Shown here: piece after piece, positions 36,469 through 44,411 of the stretch
Position numbering within the stretch: position 1 is the stretch's first letter
How the letters are laid out: every line of letters starts with the position of its first letter
Assembly (NCBI GenBank): GCA_902588855.1
Contig: CACIQS010000005.1
Location: 1-44,411, forward strand
Direction of reading: 5' to 3'
DNA: 44,411 nucleotides
Origin: an uncultured Pelagibacteraceae bacterium
GTDB taxonomy: Bacteria; Pseudomonadota; Alphaproteobacteria; Pelagibacterales; Pelagibacteraceae
Program-made: the position numbers and the translations under genes
The notes under the pieces: generated by a model
What the model saw: only the letters and a program-made list of their open reading frames with translations
The model's database searches: none
What the model was told of the DNA's origin: nothing

Positions 36469-38692
36469 CCAAAGGTTTTCCAGTCGAAAGAGTGTGTTTA
36501 ATTCTATCCTGAGTTTGTTTAGTTTCTATCAATCTCATAAAAGAATCTAACTCTAATTTGTAAAGATCATCTTCTGATAAATTTTTATCTAAATTTGTAT
36601 CACCACCACTTAAAACATTTGCTAGTTCTGTTCCAACATGCATTCCATGATCTAAAATAATTTTTTCATTATATAATTTATCTAAAATTTTTATCATCTT
36701 CTCTTTTAAAGGTTTTCCAGATAGATTAAATTTACACTCTTCTGGAGGAACAAAATCATTATTTTGATATATAAGTTTTCTCGCTTCTTCAAATAGACTG
36801 TTTCTATTCATGATTTTTTTATCTTCAGGTTTTAAATATTTTAAAGGCTCTGCTTCTACAGGTGAGGTTGCAGTTTTTGCGTATCCAATAATATCAAATA
36901 CTTTCAAAGGTGCATAATCAGGATCAGATTTTGCTTCATCAGTTTGCGACCATCTCCAAAGCATTTCTTTACATCCACCTCCAGCAGGCACTAATCCAAC
37001 AATTGTCTCTACAAGACCAACCACAATATTTGTGTGCGATGCAACAAAGTTACTTTGAACTAAAACTTCAAAACCACCACCTAATGTAAGACCAGAAGGC
37101 GCAGAAACTACTGGGTACTTAGAATATTTTAATGTTTTGCAAGTATCTTGAAAATATTTAATAAATTTTTCAATAGATTTGAAATCACCCTTATCTGCAA
37201 AATTCATCGTATAACTTAAATTCACACCTGCAGAAAATTGCATACTTTCATTCATAACAATAAGCGGTTTGTCAGTTGCATTTTTTAATGCATCCATCGA
37301 GTCGTAATCTAGTGCACAAGCTTTTGTGGTAAATTCAACAATATTAAAATCCTTAAAACGGTGAATTTCAGCAGAACTATTTTTATCTACTTTTATTGCT
37401 GCTGGTCTAATTTTTCCTAGTGTTTCAATATCAGTGTAAAGTTGTCTTTCTCCATAAAAGTTTTCGTCTTTTGATTTCGATAAATTTTCTAAAAATTTAT
37501 TGTTTTCAAAATTGTCTATTCTTGAAAAAAAATTTTCTACTCCAATTGATTTTAACATTTCAAATGGACCCATTGCCCAATTGAATCCAAGTCTCATAGC
37601 TTCATCTATATCATTAAACTTGTCTGTAATTCCTGGAACTAAAGAAGAAGCATATTTTATTATTTTAGAAATAACTTCCCAAGCATATTCTCCATATTTA
37701 TCTTTTCGATTAATTAAATTATTTATATTTACAGTCTCAACCCCTAAATCTATTTTTTTTGACGTTGTATATTCGCCTGTTTCTAAATTGATAGCCTCTA
37801 ATATTTTTTGGTTTCCACTTTTATTCATTCTATAAAAACCACCTTTTCCTTTACGTCCAGTGTAACCAGTATCAATTAATTTTTTTACCAATGGAATTTC
37901 TTTTGCAACTATTTGAAATTCATCATTTTCAGAAAGTTCTTTGATGAAACTTTTTAAAACATCAGCCATCAAATCAATTCCGATTAGGTCATATAAGCCA
38001 AAAACTCCTGTTTTAGGTATACCCATTGGTCTTCCAAACACTGCATCAGCTTCTTCAATAGATAATTTCATTCTAAAAGCTTCAGTCATTGCTACCTGCA
38101 TTGCATAAACACCTATTCTATTTCCCAAAAAACCAGGAGTATCATTACAAACGATAGCACCTTTACCTAATTCAATTTCACAAAATTTTTTAAGAGAATT
38201 AATTTTATTTAAATCATTATTCTCGTTCTTAACAATTTCTAACAATCCCATGTATCTAACCGGATTAAAGAAATGAGTTATGCAAAAATCTTTTTTTTCT
38301 TCTTCAGTTAATTTTTCTGACAAAACTTTAATTGGGATAGATGATGTATTTGATGAAACAATTGCTCCCTGTTTTCTATTCTTAAATATTTTTTCATAAA
38401 TATTGTGCTTTATATCAATTCTTTCAACAACAGCTTCAACAACCCAGTCAGCTTCTTTCACTACATCAAAATTATCATTAATGTTACCAACTTTAATATT
38501 TTCAATTTTAGTTTTATCTAAAAGTAACGGGGGTCTTGATTTATGAATTCTGTCTCTAGCTTTTTCAGATATTTCTGTAGTTAAATCTAGAAGGGTTACT
38601 GGTACATTGGCATTACAAAGGTGTGCTGCAATTCCACTACCCATTGTACCAGATCCGATAACAACTACTTTTTTTATATCCATAATAAGCAA
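36461..38692 (-). CDS. FadN-like 3-hydroxyacyl-CoA dehydrogenase / enoyl-CoA hydratase
   Basis: N-terminal VVVIGSGTMGSGIAAHLCNANVPVTLLD; C-terminal crotonase-like LTLGGGFEVLVQSNFVASHTNIVVGLVETIVGLVPAGGG. Confidence 0.9.
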   Translation of the reverse strand: MLIMDIKKVVVIGSGTMGSGIAAHLCNANVPVTLLDLTTEISEKARDRIHKSRPPLLLDKTKIENIKVGNINDNFDVVKEADWVVEAVVERIDIKHNIYEKIFKNRKQGAIVSSNTSSIPIKVLSEKLTEEEKKDFCITHFFNPVRYMGLLEIVKNENNDLNKINSLKKFCEIELGKGAIVCNDTPGFLGNRIGVYAMQVAMTEAFRMKLSIEEADAVFGRPMGIPKTGVFGLYDLIGIDLMADVLKSFIKELSENDEFQIVAKEIPLVKKLIDTGYTGRKGKGGFYRMNKSGNQKILEAINLETGEYTTSKKIDLGVETVNINNLINRKDKYGEYAWEVISKIIKYASSLVPGITDKFNDIDEAMRLGFNWAMGPFEMLKSIGVENFFSRIDNFENNKFLENLSKSKDENFYGERQLYTDIETLGKIRPAAIKVDKNSSAEIHRFKDFNIVEFTTKACALDYDSMDALKNATDKPLIVMNESMQFSAGVNLSYTMNFADKGDFKSIEKFIKYFQDTCKTLKYSKYPVVSAPSGLTLGGGFEVLVQSNFVASHTNIVVGLVETIVGLVPAGGGCKEMLWRWSQTDEAKSDPDYAPLKVFDIIGYAKTATSPVEAEPLKYLKPEDKKIMNRNSLFEEARKLIYQNNDFVPPEECKFNLSGKPLKEKMIKILDKLYNEKIILDHGMHVGTELANVLSGGDTNLDKNLSEDDLYKLELDSFMRLIETKQTQDRIKHTLSTGKPLVN

Positions 38693-38702
38693 ACTTTTAT
38701 TG

Positions 38703-38745
38703 AATTAATCAAAAACTTGAAATAAGACAAATTTCCTGATTAATT
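38703..38745. promoter_or_regulatory. 9-bp inverted repeat with 25-nt spacer between divergent beta-oxidation genes
   Basis: AATTAATCA ... TGATTAATT. Confidence 0.35.
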
Positions 38746-38788
38746 AAATTGGTAAGCTATATAAATTAACACAATATTAAAGAGAAAA

Positions 38789-39916
38789 ATGTATAATTCA
38801 GTAATAGTTGGTTACTCTAGGTCCCCTTTTGCAATGGCAAATAAAGGGAAGCTAATAGATGTTAAACCAGTTAATCTGTTAGCTGAAGTAATTAAAAACC
38901 TTGTTTCACAATCAAAAATTAATCCAAAAGAAATTGATGATGTTGTTATAGGATGTGCATTTCAGGTTGGTGAACAGTGTTTTAATATTGGAAGATTAGT
39001 AACTTTTTTATCAGACTTAGATATGAGAGTTCCAGGTATGTCCGTAGATAGATGGTGTGGATCTTCTATGGAAGCAATTCATATTGCTGCTGGGAAAATA
39101 GCGATGGGATCAGGTAAGATATTCATCTGTGGAGGAGTAGAAAGTATGACAAGAGTTAGAACTGGGTTTGACTCTTTGCCTTATCCTTATTCAGATGAAG
39201 AAAAACAAAATCCACATTTATATTTATCAATGGGAATTACTGCAGAGAATGTTGCAAAAAAATACAATATTTCAAGAACTGAACAACAAGAGTTCTCATT
39301 AGAAAGTCATAGAAAAGCAAATGAAGCTCAACAAAAAGATAAATTTTTAAGTGAAATTACTAAGATAGGTGATTGTGAATTAGACGAAAATATTAGACCT
39401 AATAGTACAATGGATAAATTAAATAGTTTAAAGTTGGTATTCGATCAGAATGGAACTGTAACAGCTGCAACTTCATCTCCTCTAACTGATGGAGCTGCTG
39501 CAACTCTAATATGTGAAGAAAATTTTGCTAAAGAGAATGGTTTAGAAATTCTTGGAAGAATAAAATCTACTGCTGTTGAAGGATGTGATCCAAATTTTAT
39601 GGGATTAGGTCCAATTGTGGCTAGCAAAAAAGCTTTAAAAAGGGCTAAACTTTCAATAAAAGATATTGATATTGTGGAGCTAAATGAAGCTTTTGCTTCT
39701 CAATCGTTAGCTTGTATCAAAGATTTAGATATAGATATTAATAAAGTAAATTTAGACGGTGGAGCAATTGCATTAGGACACCCTTTAGGAGCAACAGGTG
39801 CAAGGATAACAGGAAAAGCTGCACAACTTTTAAAAAGAGAAAATAAAAAATACGCTCTTGCTACTCAATGTATTGGTTTAGGAATGGGTATAGCAACTGT
39901 AATAGAAGCAGTTTAA
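38789..39916 (+). CDS. Acetyl-CoA C-acyltransferase (thiolase)
   Basis: DRWCGSSMEAIHIAAGKI, ELNEAFASQSLAC, GGAIALGHPLGATGARI, CIGLGMGIATVIE. Confidence 0.93.
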   Translation: MYNSVIVGYSRSPFAMANKGKLIDVKPVNLLAEVIKNLVSQSKINPKEIDDVVIGCAFQVGEQCFNIGRLVTFLSDLDMRVPGMSVDRWCGSSMEAIHIAAGKIAMGSGKIFICGGVESMTRVRTGFDSLPYPYSDEEKQNPHLYLSMGITAENVAKKYNISRTEQQEFSLESHRKANEAQQKDKFLSEITKIGDCELDENIRPNSTMDKLNSLKLVFDQNGTVTAATSSPLTDGAAATLICEENFAKENGLEILGRIKSTAVEGCDPNFMGLGPIVASKKALKRAKLSIKDIDIVELNEAFASQSLACIKDLDIDINKVNLDGGAIALGHPLGATGARITGKAAQLLKRENKKYALATQCIGLGMGIATVIEAV

Positions 39917-39917
39917 T

Positions 39918-40772
39918 TTATCTATTGATTCCTCTTAATCTCTCAGATCTTCTTCTCAATAATTCTGCACTAATTAATATTAAAGTTGAAAGAATAATTA
40001 AACATGTTGCAACAGCTAAAATTGTTGGGCTTAACTGCTCTCTTAAGCCTGTCCACATTTGCACTGGAATTGTAGTGTTTTCTAAACCAGCAAGAAATAA
40101 AACTACAACTACTTCATCAAATGAAGTTACAAATGCAAATAATCCGCCTGATATTACTCCTGGTAATATTAATGGAAGAGTAATTTTCATAAATGTATTT
40201 ACAGGATTGCTTCCCAAACTAGAAGCAGCTCTAGTTACACTATGGTCAAAACCAGATAATGTTGCTGTTACTGTAATTACAACAAAAGGTGTGCCTAAAA
40301 TTATATGTGCCAATACTATTCCTGTATGAGTGGCAGCTAAACCAACCTTGGCCATAAAGAAAAAGATTGCTACTCCCGAGATAATCAATGGAACAATCAT
40401 TGGAGAAATTAATGTTGCCATTATTATTCCTTTATAAGGCATATGTCTGCTACTCAAACCTAATGCCGCTAAAGTTCCAAGAATAATTGAACCAATTGTT
40501 GCAAATATTGCAATTATAAAACTATTTTTTGCAGCTAAACCCCATGGATTTTTAGTTCCATAAACCATGTCATGATACCATCTTAAAGAAAACGCATCTG
40601 GGTCAAGATTTTTCATTCCTTCTGAAAAAACTAAGAATTCTTCAGCATTGAATGACAACGGAAAAATTACAAAGAGTGGGGCAATTAAAAAGAAAAACAC
40701 AAAAGTACAAATAGCTAGGTAAATATAGTGCCAAATTCTATAACGTGTTTCTGTATAACTTGGTAATGCCAT
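39918..40772 (-). CDS. potC: Spermidine/putrescine-type ABC permease (PotC-like)
   Basis: EAA-loop RAASSLGSNPVNTFMKITLPLILPGVISGGLFAFVTSFDEVVVVLFLAG. Confidence 0.85.
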   Translation of the reverse strand: MALPSYTETRYRIWHYIYLAICTFVFFFLIAPLFVIFPLSFNAEEFLVFSEGMKNLDPDAFSLRWYHDMVYGTKNPWGLAAKNSFIIAIFATIGSIILGTLAALGLSSRHMPYKGIIMATLISPMIVPLIISGVAIFFFMAKVGLAATHTGIVLAHIILGTPFVVITVTATLSGFDHSVTRAASSLGSNPVNTFMKITLPLILPGVISGGLFAFVTSFDEVVVVLFLAGLENTTIPVQMWTGLREQLSPTILAVATCLIILSTLILISAELLRRRSERLRGINR

Positions 40773-40774
40773 AT

Positions 40775-42037
40775 TTATCCTAATTTAATATTATCAACTC
40801 CAACTAATTTATTATAAACCCAATAAACTGCTAAAACTCCAGTTAGCAGCATTAATCCCATTGCAGATGCAAAACTCCAATCGAGGGTTGTTTTCATATG
40901 ATAAGCGATTTGATTACTAATTAAAGTTCCTGAAGCTCCACCAACTAATGCGGGGGTTATGTAATAACCAATTGCTAATATAAATACTAGCAGGCAACCT
41001 GCTCCTATCCCTGGTATAGTTAATGGAAAATATACTTTCCAAAAAGCAACAAACGGTGTTCCACCAAGAGATTTTCCTGCTCTCATTAAACTTGGAGATA
41101 TAGTTTTCATAACACTGTAAAGTGGTAAAACCATAAAAGGTAACAATATTTGTGTCATTGCTACATAAGTACCAACTTTATTGTACATCATTTCTGGACG
41201 GTTATCGTCAGTAACTAAACCAATCATAACAAAAAAATCATTTACAACACCTTGTTGTTGCAACAAGATCATCCAGCTTGCAGTTCTTACTAAAAGCGAT
41301 GTCCAAAAAGGAAGTAGTACACAAATCATTAAAAGATTTGAATATTTCATAGGTAATGTTGCTAGCAGATGGGCTATTGGATATCCCATTAAAAAACAAA
41401 ATATTGTAACAAATAACGCTATTTCTAAAGTTCTTAACCATAATATTCTATGAATTCTTCTATCTTCGTCAACTTGAGCAATACTTCCATCAGCAGCGTA
41501 ATACATATCCATACCTTTTAAGTACTTAGCCATTGTATAAGGAGGAGCAGTTCTTTTTATCGCTTGCCAATATTCTACGTCTCTCCATCTTTTGTGAACT
41601 TTCATTATCTGTTCTTTAATACTTTGATTTTCATCAATTTTGTTTCTTTTGATCTGTCTTAAAAGTTTCTTGGTAATGGAGTTGAAACCATTTTTTTCTT
41701 TATTTAATCTCTGTCCTAATTTTCCCTGTTCTTGTTTTTCAACCAAAACCTTAAAATCTGCATAAAAGGCTGCAAAAACTTCTTCTGGAGGTAATTCTTT
41801 TCCGTCCCATGTTTCCATCTCCTTGAAGGTTTTTGGGAGCATATTTGTTATCATTTTGTCGTCTATACTTCTGCTAAACATTTCACCAATTGGAAAAATG
41901 TAAGTAATAATTAAAAACAATAATAATGGAGCTACTAGAAGGAAAGCTTTAATTTTATTTTTTCTTTCAGCTTTTTTTAAGCTGACTTCTAACGGGATGC
42001 CGTCAGTTGTTAAAATTTGTTTTGTTTCAGAGCTCAT
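40775..42037 (-). CDS. potB: Spermidine/putrescine-type ABC permease (PotB-like) with large extracytoplasmic insert
   Basis: EAA loop RAGKSLGGTPFVAFWKVYFPLTIPGIGAGCLLVFI; about 150-aa hydrophilic stretch between TM1 and TM2. Confidence 0.85.
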   Translation of the reverse strand: MSSETKQILTTDGIPLEVSLKKAERKNKIKAFLLVAPLLLFLIITYIFPIGEMFSRSIDDKMITNMLPKTFKEMETWDGKELPPEEVFAAFYADFKVLVEKQEQGKLGQRLNKEKNGFNSITKKLLRQIKRNKIDENQSIKEQIMKVHKRWRDVEYWQAIKRTAPPYTMAKYLKGMDMYYAADGSIAQVDEDRRIHRILWLRTLEIALFVTIFCFLMGYPIAHLLATLPMKYSNLLMICVLLPFWTSLLVRTASWMILLQQQGVVNDFFVMIGLVTDDNRPEMMYNKVGTYVAMTQILLPFMVLPLYSVMKTISPSLMRAGKSLGGTPFVAFWKVYFPLTIPGIGAGCLLVFILAIGYYITPALVGGASGTLISNQIAYHMKTTLDWSFASAMGLMLLTGVLAVYWVYNKLVGVDNIKLG

Positions 42038-42044
42038 AAAAAAA

Positions 42045-42071
42045 TAGGGCGACTAGTTATTAGTCGCCCTA
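42045..42071 (-). terminator. Rho-independent terminator after potD-like gene, abutting the potB start
   Basis: - strand TAGGGCGACTA-ATAAC-TAGTCGCCCTA followed by TTTTTTT then ATG. Confidence 0.88.
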
Positions 42072-42106
42072 AATATATTATATAAATTCAGTGTTTAAAA
42101 CTGAAA

Positions 42107-43225
42107 TTATAGGCCTGCTTTCATTGCTTCCCACATTTCACCAATTTCTGTTCCGTTATCAGCCCAGTAGAATGGATCTACTAAGAAATAGTTCTTAGTA
42201 TTTGAAGGAGCGGTTGGCATTTGAGGCATCATTTCAGTTTTACCATCTTTGTACCATGGCTCACCTGCTTTGATGATCTCAAGAGAAGATTTTCTCCAAG
42301 GAGCATATGCAATATACTTTGCACTACCTGCTAACATCTCAGTGTTAGTCATCATAGCCAAAGCTTTCATAGCATTCTCTTGGTCAGGACCACCATCAAC
42401 AAGTGCAAAATATTCATAGTCTAAACCTTGACCATCCCATACTTGTTTAATTGGAGCACCTTCACCAATTTCAGCGTTAAAGAATCTTCCGTTCCAACCA
42501 GTTGCCATTACAACTTCACCTGCAACTAATAATTCAGGTGGTTGAGCTCCTGCAGACCAGAATACACATCCACCATTTGGATCTGTACATAGTTCTTTAA
42601 TTTTATTCATCGCTCTTTCTACTCCACCTTCTTCCTCAAGTTTTCTGTAAAGTAGTTCACCACCTTTACCCATTCTAACTCCGTCAGCGTGTAAAGCGAT
42701 TTCTAAGTTTGTTAAAGCACTAGTGTAAATAGCTCTTTTTCCTGGAAATTTTTTTGTGTTAAAGAAGTCTTTAATTGTTTTAGGCTCTTTACCACCAAAA
42801 GCTCTTGTATCAAAAGCATAGTTCCAAGAATATAAAATGTTACCTACAGCACACTCACTAGGCATTCCTGTGAAGAAGTCTTCACTTGCAGGAGTTCCAT
42901 CTGGTGCAGGTGGAAAATCTTTGTCAAAATCAAATTTAACAAATAAACCTTCATCGCATCCATTAATCGTGTCGAATGCAAATAAGTCGATGATATCCCA
43001 AGTAATAGCACCTGCTTCTTTTTGTGCTTTGATTTCTGATAAACCACCAGAGTAGTCAACCCAGTTAACTTCAATTCCTAGTGCTTTAGCAGTTGGATCA
43101 CCATACCCTAACTTTTGAGACTCTGTATAAGCTCCACCCCAAGATGCAACCGTTACTGCAAATGCTGATGAAGTTATAGATAGAGCAAAAGAAAGAGCTA
43201 GTAATAATTTACTTATTTTCTTCAT
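42107..43225 (-). CDS. potD: Spermidine/putrescine-type periplasmic binding protein (PotD-like)
   Basis: Signal peptide; SWGGAYTESQKLGYGDPTAKALGIEVNWVDYSGGLSEIKAQKEAG; SD GGAGG. Confidence 0.85.
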   Translation of the reverse strand: MKKISKLLLALSFALSITSSAFAVTVASWGGAYTESQKLGYGDPTAKALGIEVNWVDYSGGLSEIKAQKEAGAITWDIIDLFAFDTINGCDEGLFVKFDFDKDFPPAPDGTPASEDFFTGMPSECAVGNILYSWNYAFDTRAFGGKEPKTIKDFFNTKKFPGKRAIYTSALTNLEIALHADGVRMGKGGELLYRKLEEEGGVERAMNKIKELCTDPNGGCVFWSAGAQPPELLVAGEVVMATGWNGRFFNAEIGEGAPIKQVWDGQGLDYEYFALVDGGPDQENAMKALAMMTNTEMLAGSAKYIAYAPWRKSSLEIIKAGEPWYKDGKTEMMPQMPTAPSNTKNYFLVDPFYWADNGTEIGEMWEAMKAGL

Positions 43226-43246
43226 TATTCCTCCGTTTAAACGTTG

Positions 43247-43264
43247 ATATAAATTAATTTATAT
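43247..43264. promoter_or_regulatory. 18-bp perfect palindrome in the potD 5' leader
   Basis: ATATAAATTAATTTATAT, between predicted -10 and SD. Confidence 0.4.
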
Positions 43265-43271
43265 AAACAAA

Positions 43272-43300
43272 ATTACAACAAATAGACCAACTTAAGTCAA
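43272..43300 (-). promoter_or_regulatory. Sigma70-like promoter for potD
   Basis: - strand TTGACT (43295-43300), 17-nt spacer, TGTAAT (43272-43277). Confidence 0.65.
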
Positions 43301-43333
43301 CAGCTCTTTTTTGTCTCAACAATAATAATATAT

Positions 43334-44410
43334 TTATTTTGGGTCTAAAGCCCTAGCATCAATACTGTTCCAACCAATATTGATGTCCTCTTTTACTTTT
43401 AGCTCAAGATTAGAGGTACTATTTGGTACTTTTAAAATAAACTCGGAACTACCAAGTAAGTCCAATCTAACTCTTGTATGGTCACCGTGATAAATTACTT
43501 CTTCTATTTTTCCAGTAAACATATTATCCATTTTATTTGTTGGGTTTATCAATGCTCTTTCTGGTCTTAAAGACACTGTTGTTTTTTCACCTTTAGATTT
43601 TACAGAAATAGGATTAGCTAATATCTCTGCATTACCTAATTTAACTTTGCATGTATCTTTATCAATATCTGAGACCTCACCATTAAATGTGTTATTTTCA
43701 CCTATGAATTCTGCAACAAAAGAATTTACTGGTTTTTCATATAATTCTGCTGGATCAGATAACTGTTGAACTTTACCATCATTAAACACAGCTATTCTAT
43801 TTGACATAGTAAGAGCCTCACTTTGATCATGAGTAACATACACAACTGTTACACCGATGCTTTCATGGATATGTTTAATTTCATATTGCATACTCTCTCT
43901 TAAATTTTTATCTAATGCACCAAGTGGTTCATCCATTAAAACAACAGCTGGATCAAACACAAGTGCTCTTGCAACTGCTACCCTTTGTTGTTGTCCTCCA
44001 GAAAGTTGTGCTGGCATTCTAGATTCAAATCCATTTAATGAAACCATTGATAAAGCTTTGTCTACTTTTTTATCAATTTCATCTTTTTCAGCTTTTCTTA
44101 CTCTTAAAGGAAAAGCTAAATTTTCATAAACTGTCATATGTGGAAATAGTGCATAATTTTGAAACACCATTCCAATTCCTCTTTTGTGAGGTGGAATGTT
44201 TGAAATAATATTTCCATCTAATAAAATTTCTCCATTAGTTGGAGTTTCAAATCCAGCTAACATCATTAGACAAGTTGTTTTACCTGAACCAGATGGTCCA
44301 AGCATCGTTATAAATTCCCCTTCAGCAATATCTAATTGAAGATCTTTAACAACAAGTACTTTCCCGTCATAGCTTTTGTCAACTTTATCGAACTTCACGA
44401 ATTCTGGATT
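43334..44410 (-). CDS. potA: Spermidine/putrescine-type ABC ATPase (PotA-like); 5' end outside the window
   Basis: Walker A GPSGSGKTT, LSGGQQQRVAVARAL, VLMDEPLGALD; frame remains open to the window edge (NPEF upstream of the track's GTG start). Confidence 0.9.
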   Translation of the reverse strand, partial: NPEFVKFDKVDKSYDGKVLVVKDLQLDIAEGEFITMLGPSGSGKTTCLMMLAGFETPTNGEILLDGNIISNIPPHKRGIGMVFQNYALFPHMTVYENLAFPLRVRKAEKDEIDKKVDKALSMVSLNGFESRMPAQLSGGQQQRVAVARALVFDPAVVLMDEPLGALDKNLRESMQYEIKHIHESIGVTVVYVTHDQSEALTMSNRIAVFNDGKVQQLSDPAELYEKPVNSFVAEFIGENNTFNGEVSDIDKDTCKVKLGNAEILANPISVKSKGEKTTVSLRPERALINPTNKMDNMFTGKIEEVIYHGDHTRVRLDLLGSSEFILKVPNSTSNLELKVKEDINIGWNSIDARALDPK

Positions 44411-44411
44411 T

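Noticed and set aside
1-44411. CRISPR, prophage, transposon, rRNA or tRNA
   Set aside because: No regularly spaced repeats, recombinase/phage genes, terminal inverted repeats with transposase, or recognisable tRNA/rRNA sequence were seen by eye; tRNAscan-SE and Infernal would be needed to exclude small RNAs and riboswitches.

Overview
AT-rich, densely packed bacterial window that reads like a SAR11/Pelagibacter-type alphaproteobacterial genome (inferred from gene content and compactness; no 16S is present). The left half (about 1-22.5 kb) is a methylated-amine / nitrogen-scavenging island. It holds a 5'-truncated Tmm-like flavin monooxygenase, glpK+gpsA, a TmoXVW-like betaine/TMAO ABC transporter with two unknown genes inside its operon, a Tdm-like TMAO demethylase (DUF1989+GcvT), a MarR-like wHTH ORF, an FAD amine oxidoreductase, a GS-like enzyme plus a GlxBCD/MgsABC-type split glutamate synthase, an unknown 136-aa protein, an Amt transporter with a 76-aa partner, an untracked 49-aa membrane sORF, a second GS-III/GmaS-like enzyme, and diaminopropionate ammonia-lyase. 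The right half has photolyase, YjbQ, AFG1/ZapE, a cupin-like ORF, BamB-like and YfgM-like proteins, aconitase A, LysE, CsaA, ArgE, ALDH, an agmatinase-family enzyme, a secreted zincin-like protein, cyclophilin, a FadN-like multifunctional enzyme, thiolase, and a Pot-type polyamine ABC transporter truncated by the window edge. I found no rRNA, tRNA, CRISPR array, transposase or prophage. The best leads are the uncharacterised small proteins embedded in the methylamine operons, the two GS paralogs, and the transcriptional insulation of the two solute-binding-protein genes. In one of these, the terminator U-tract directly abuts the next gene's start codon.
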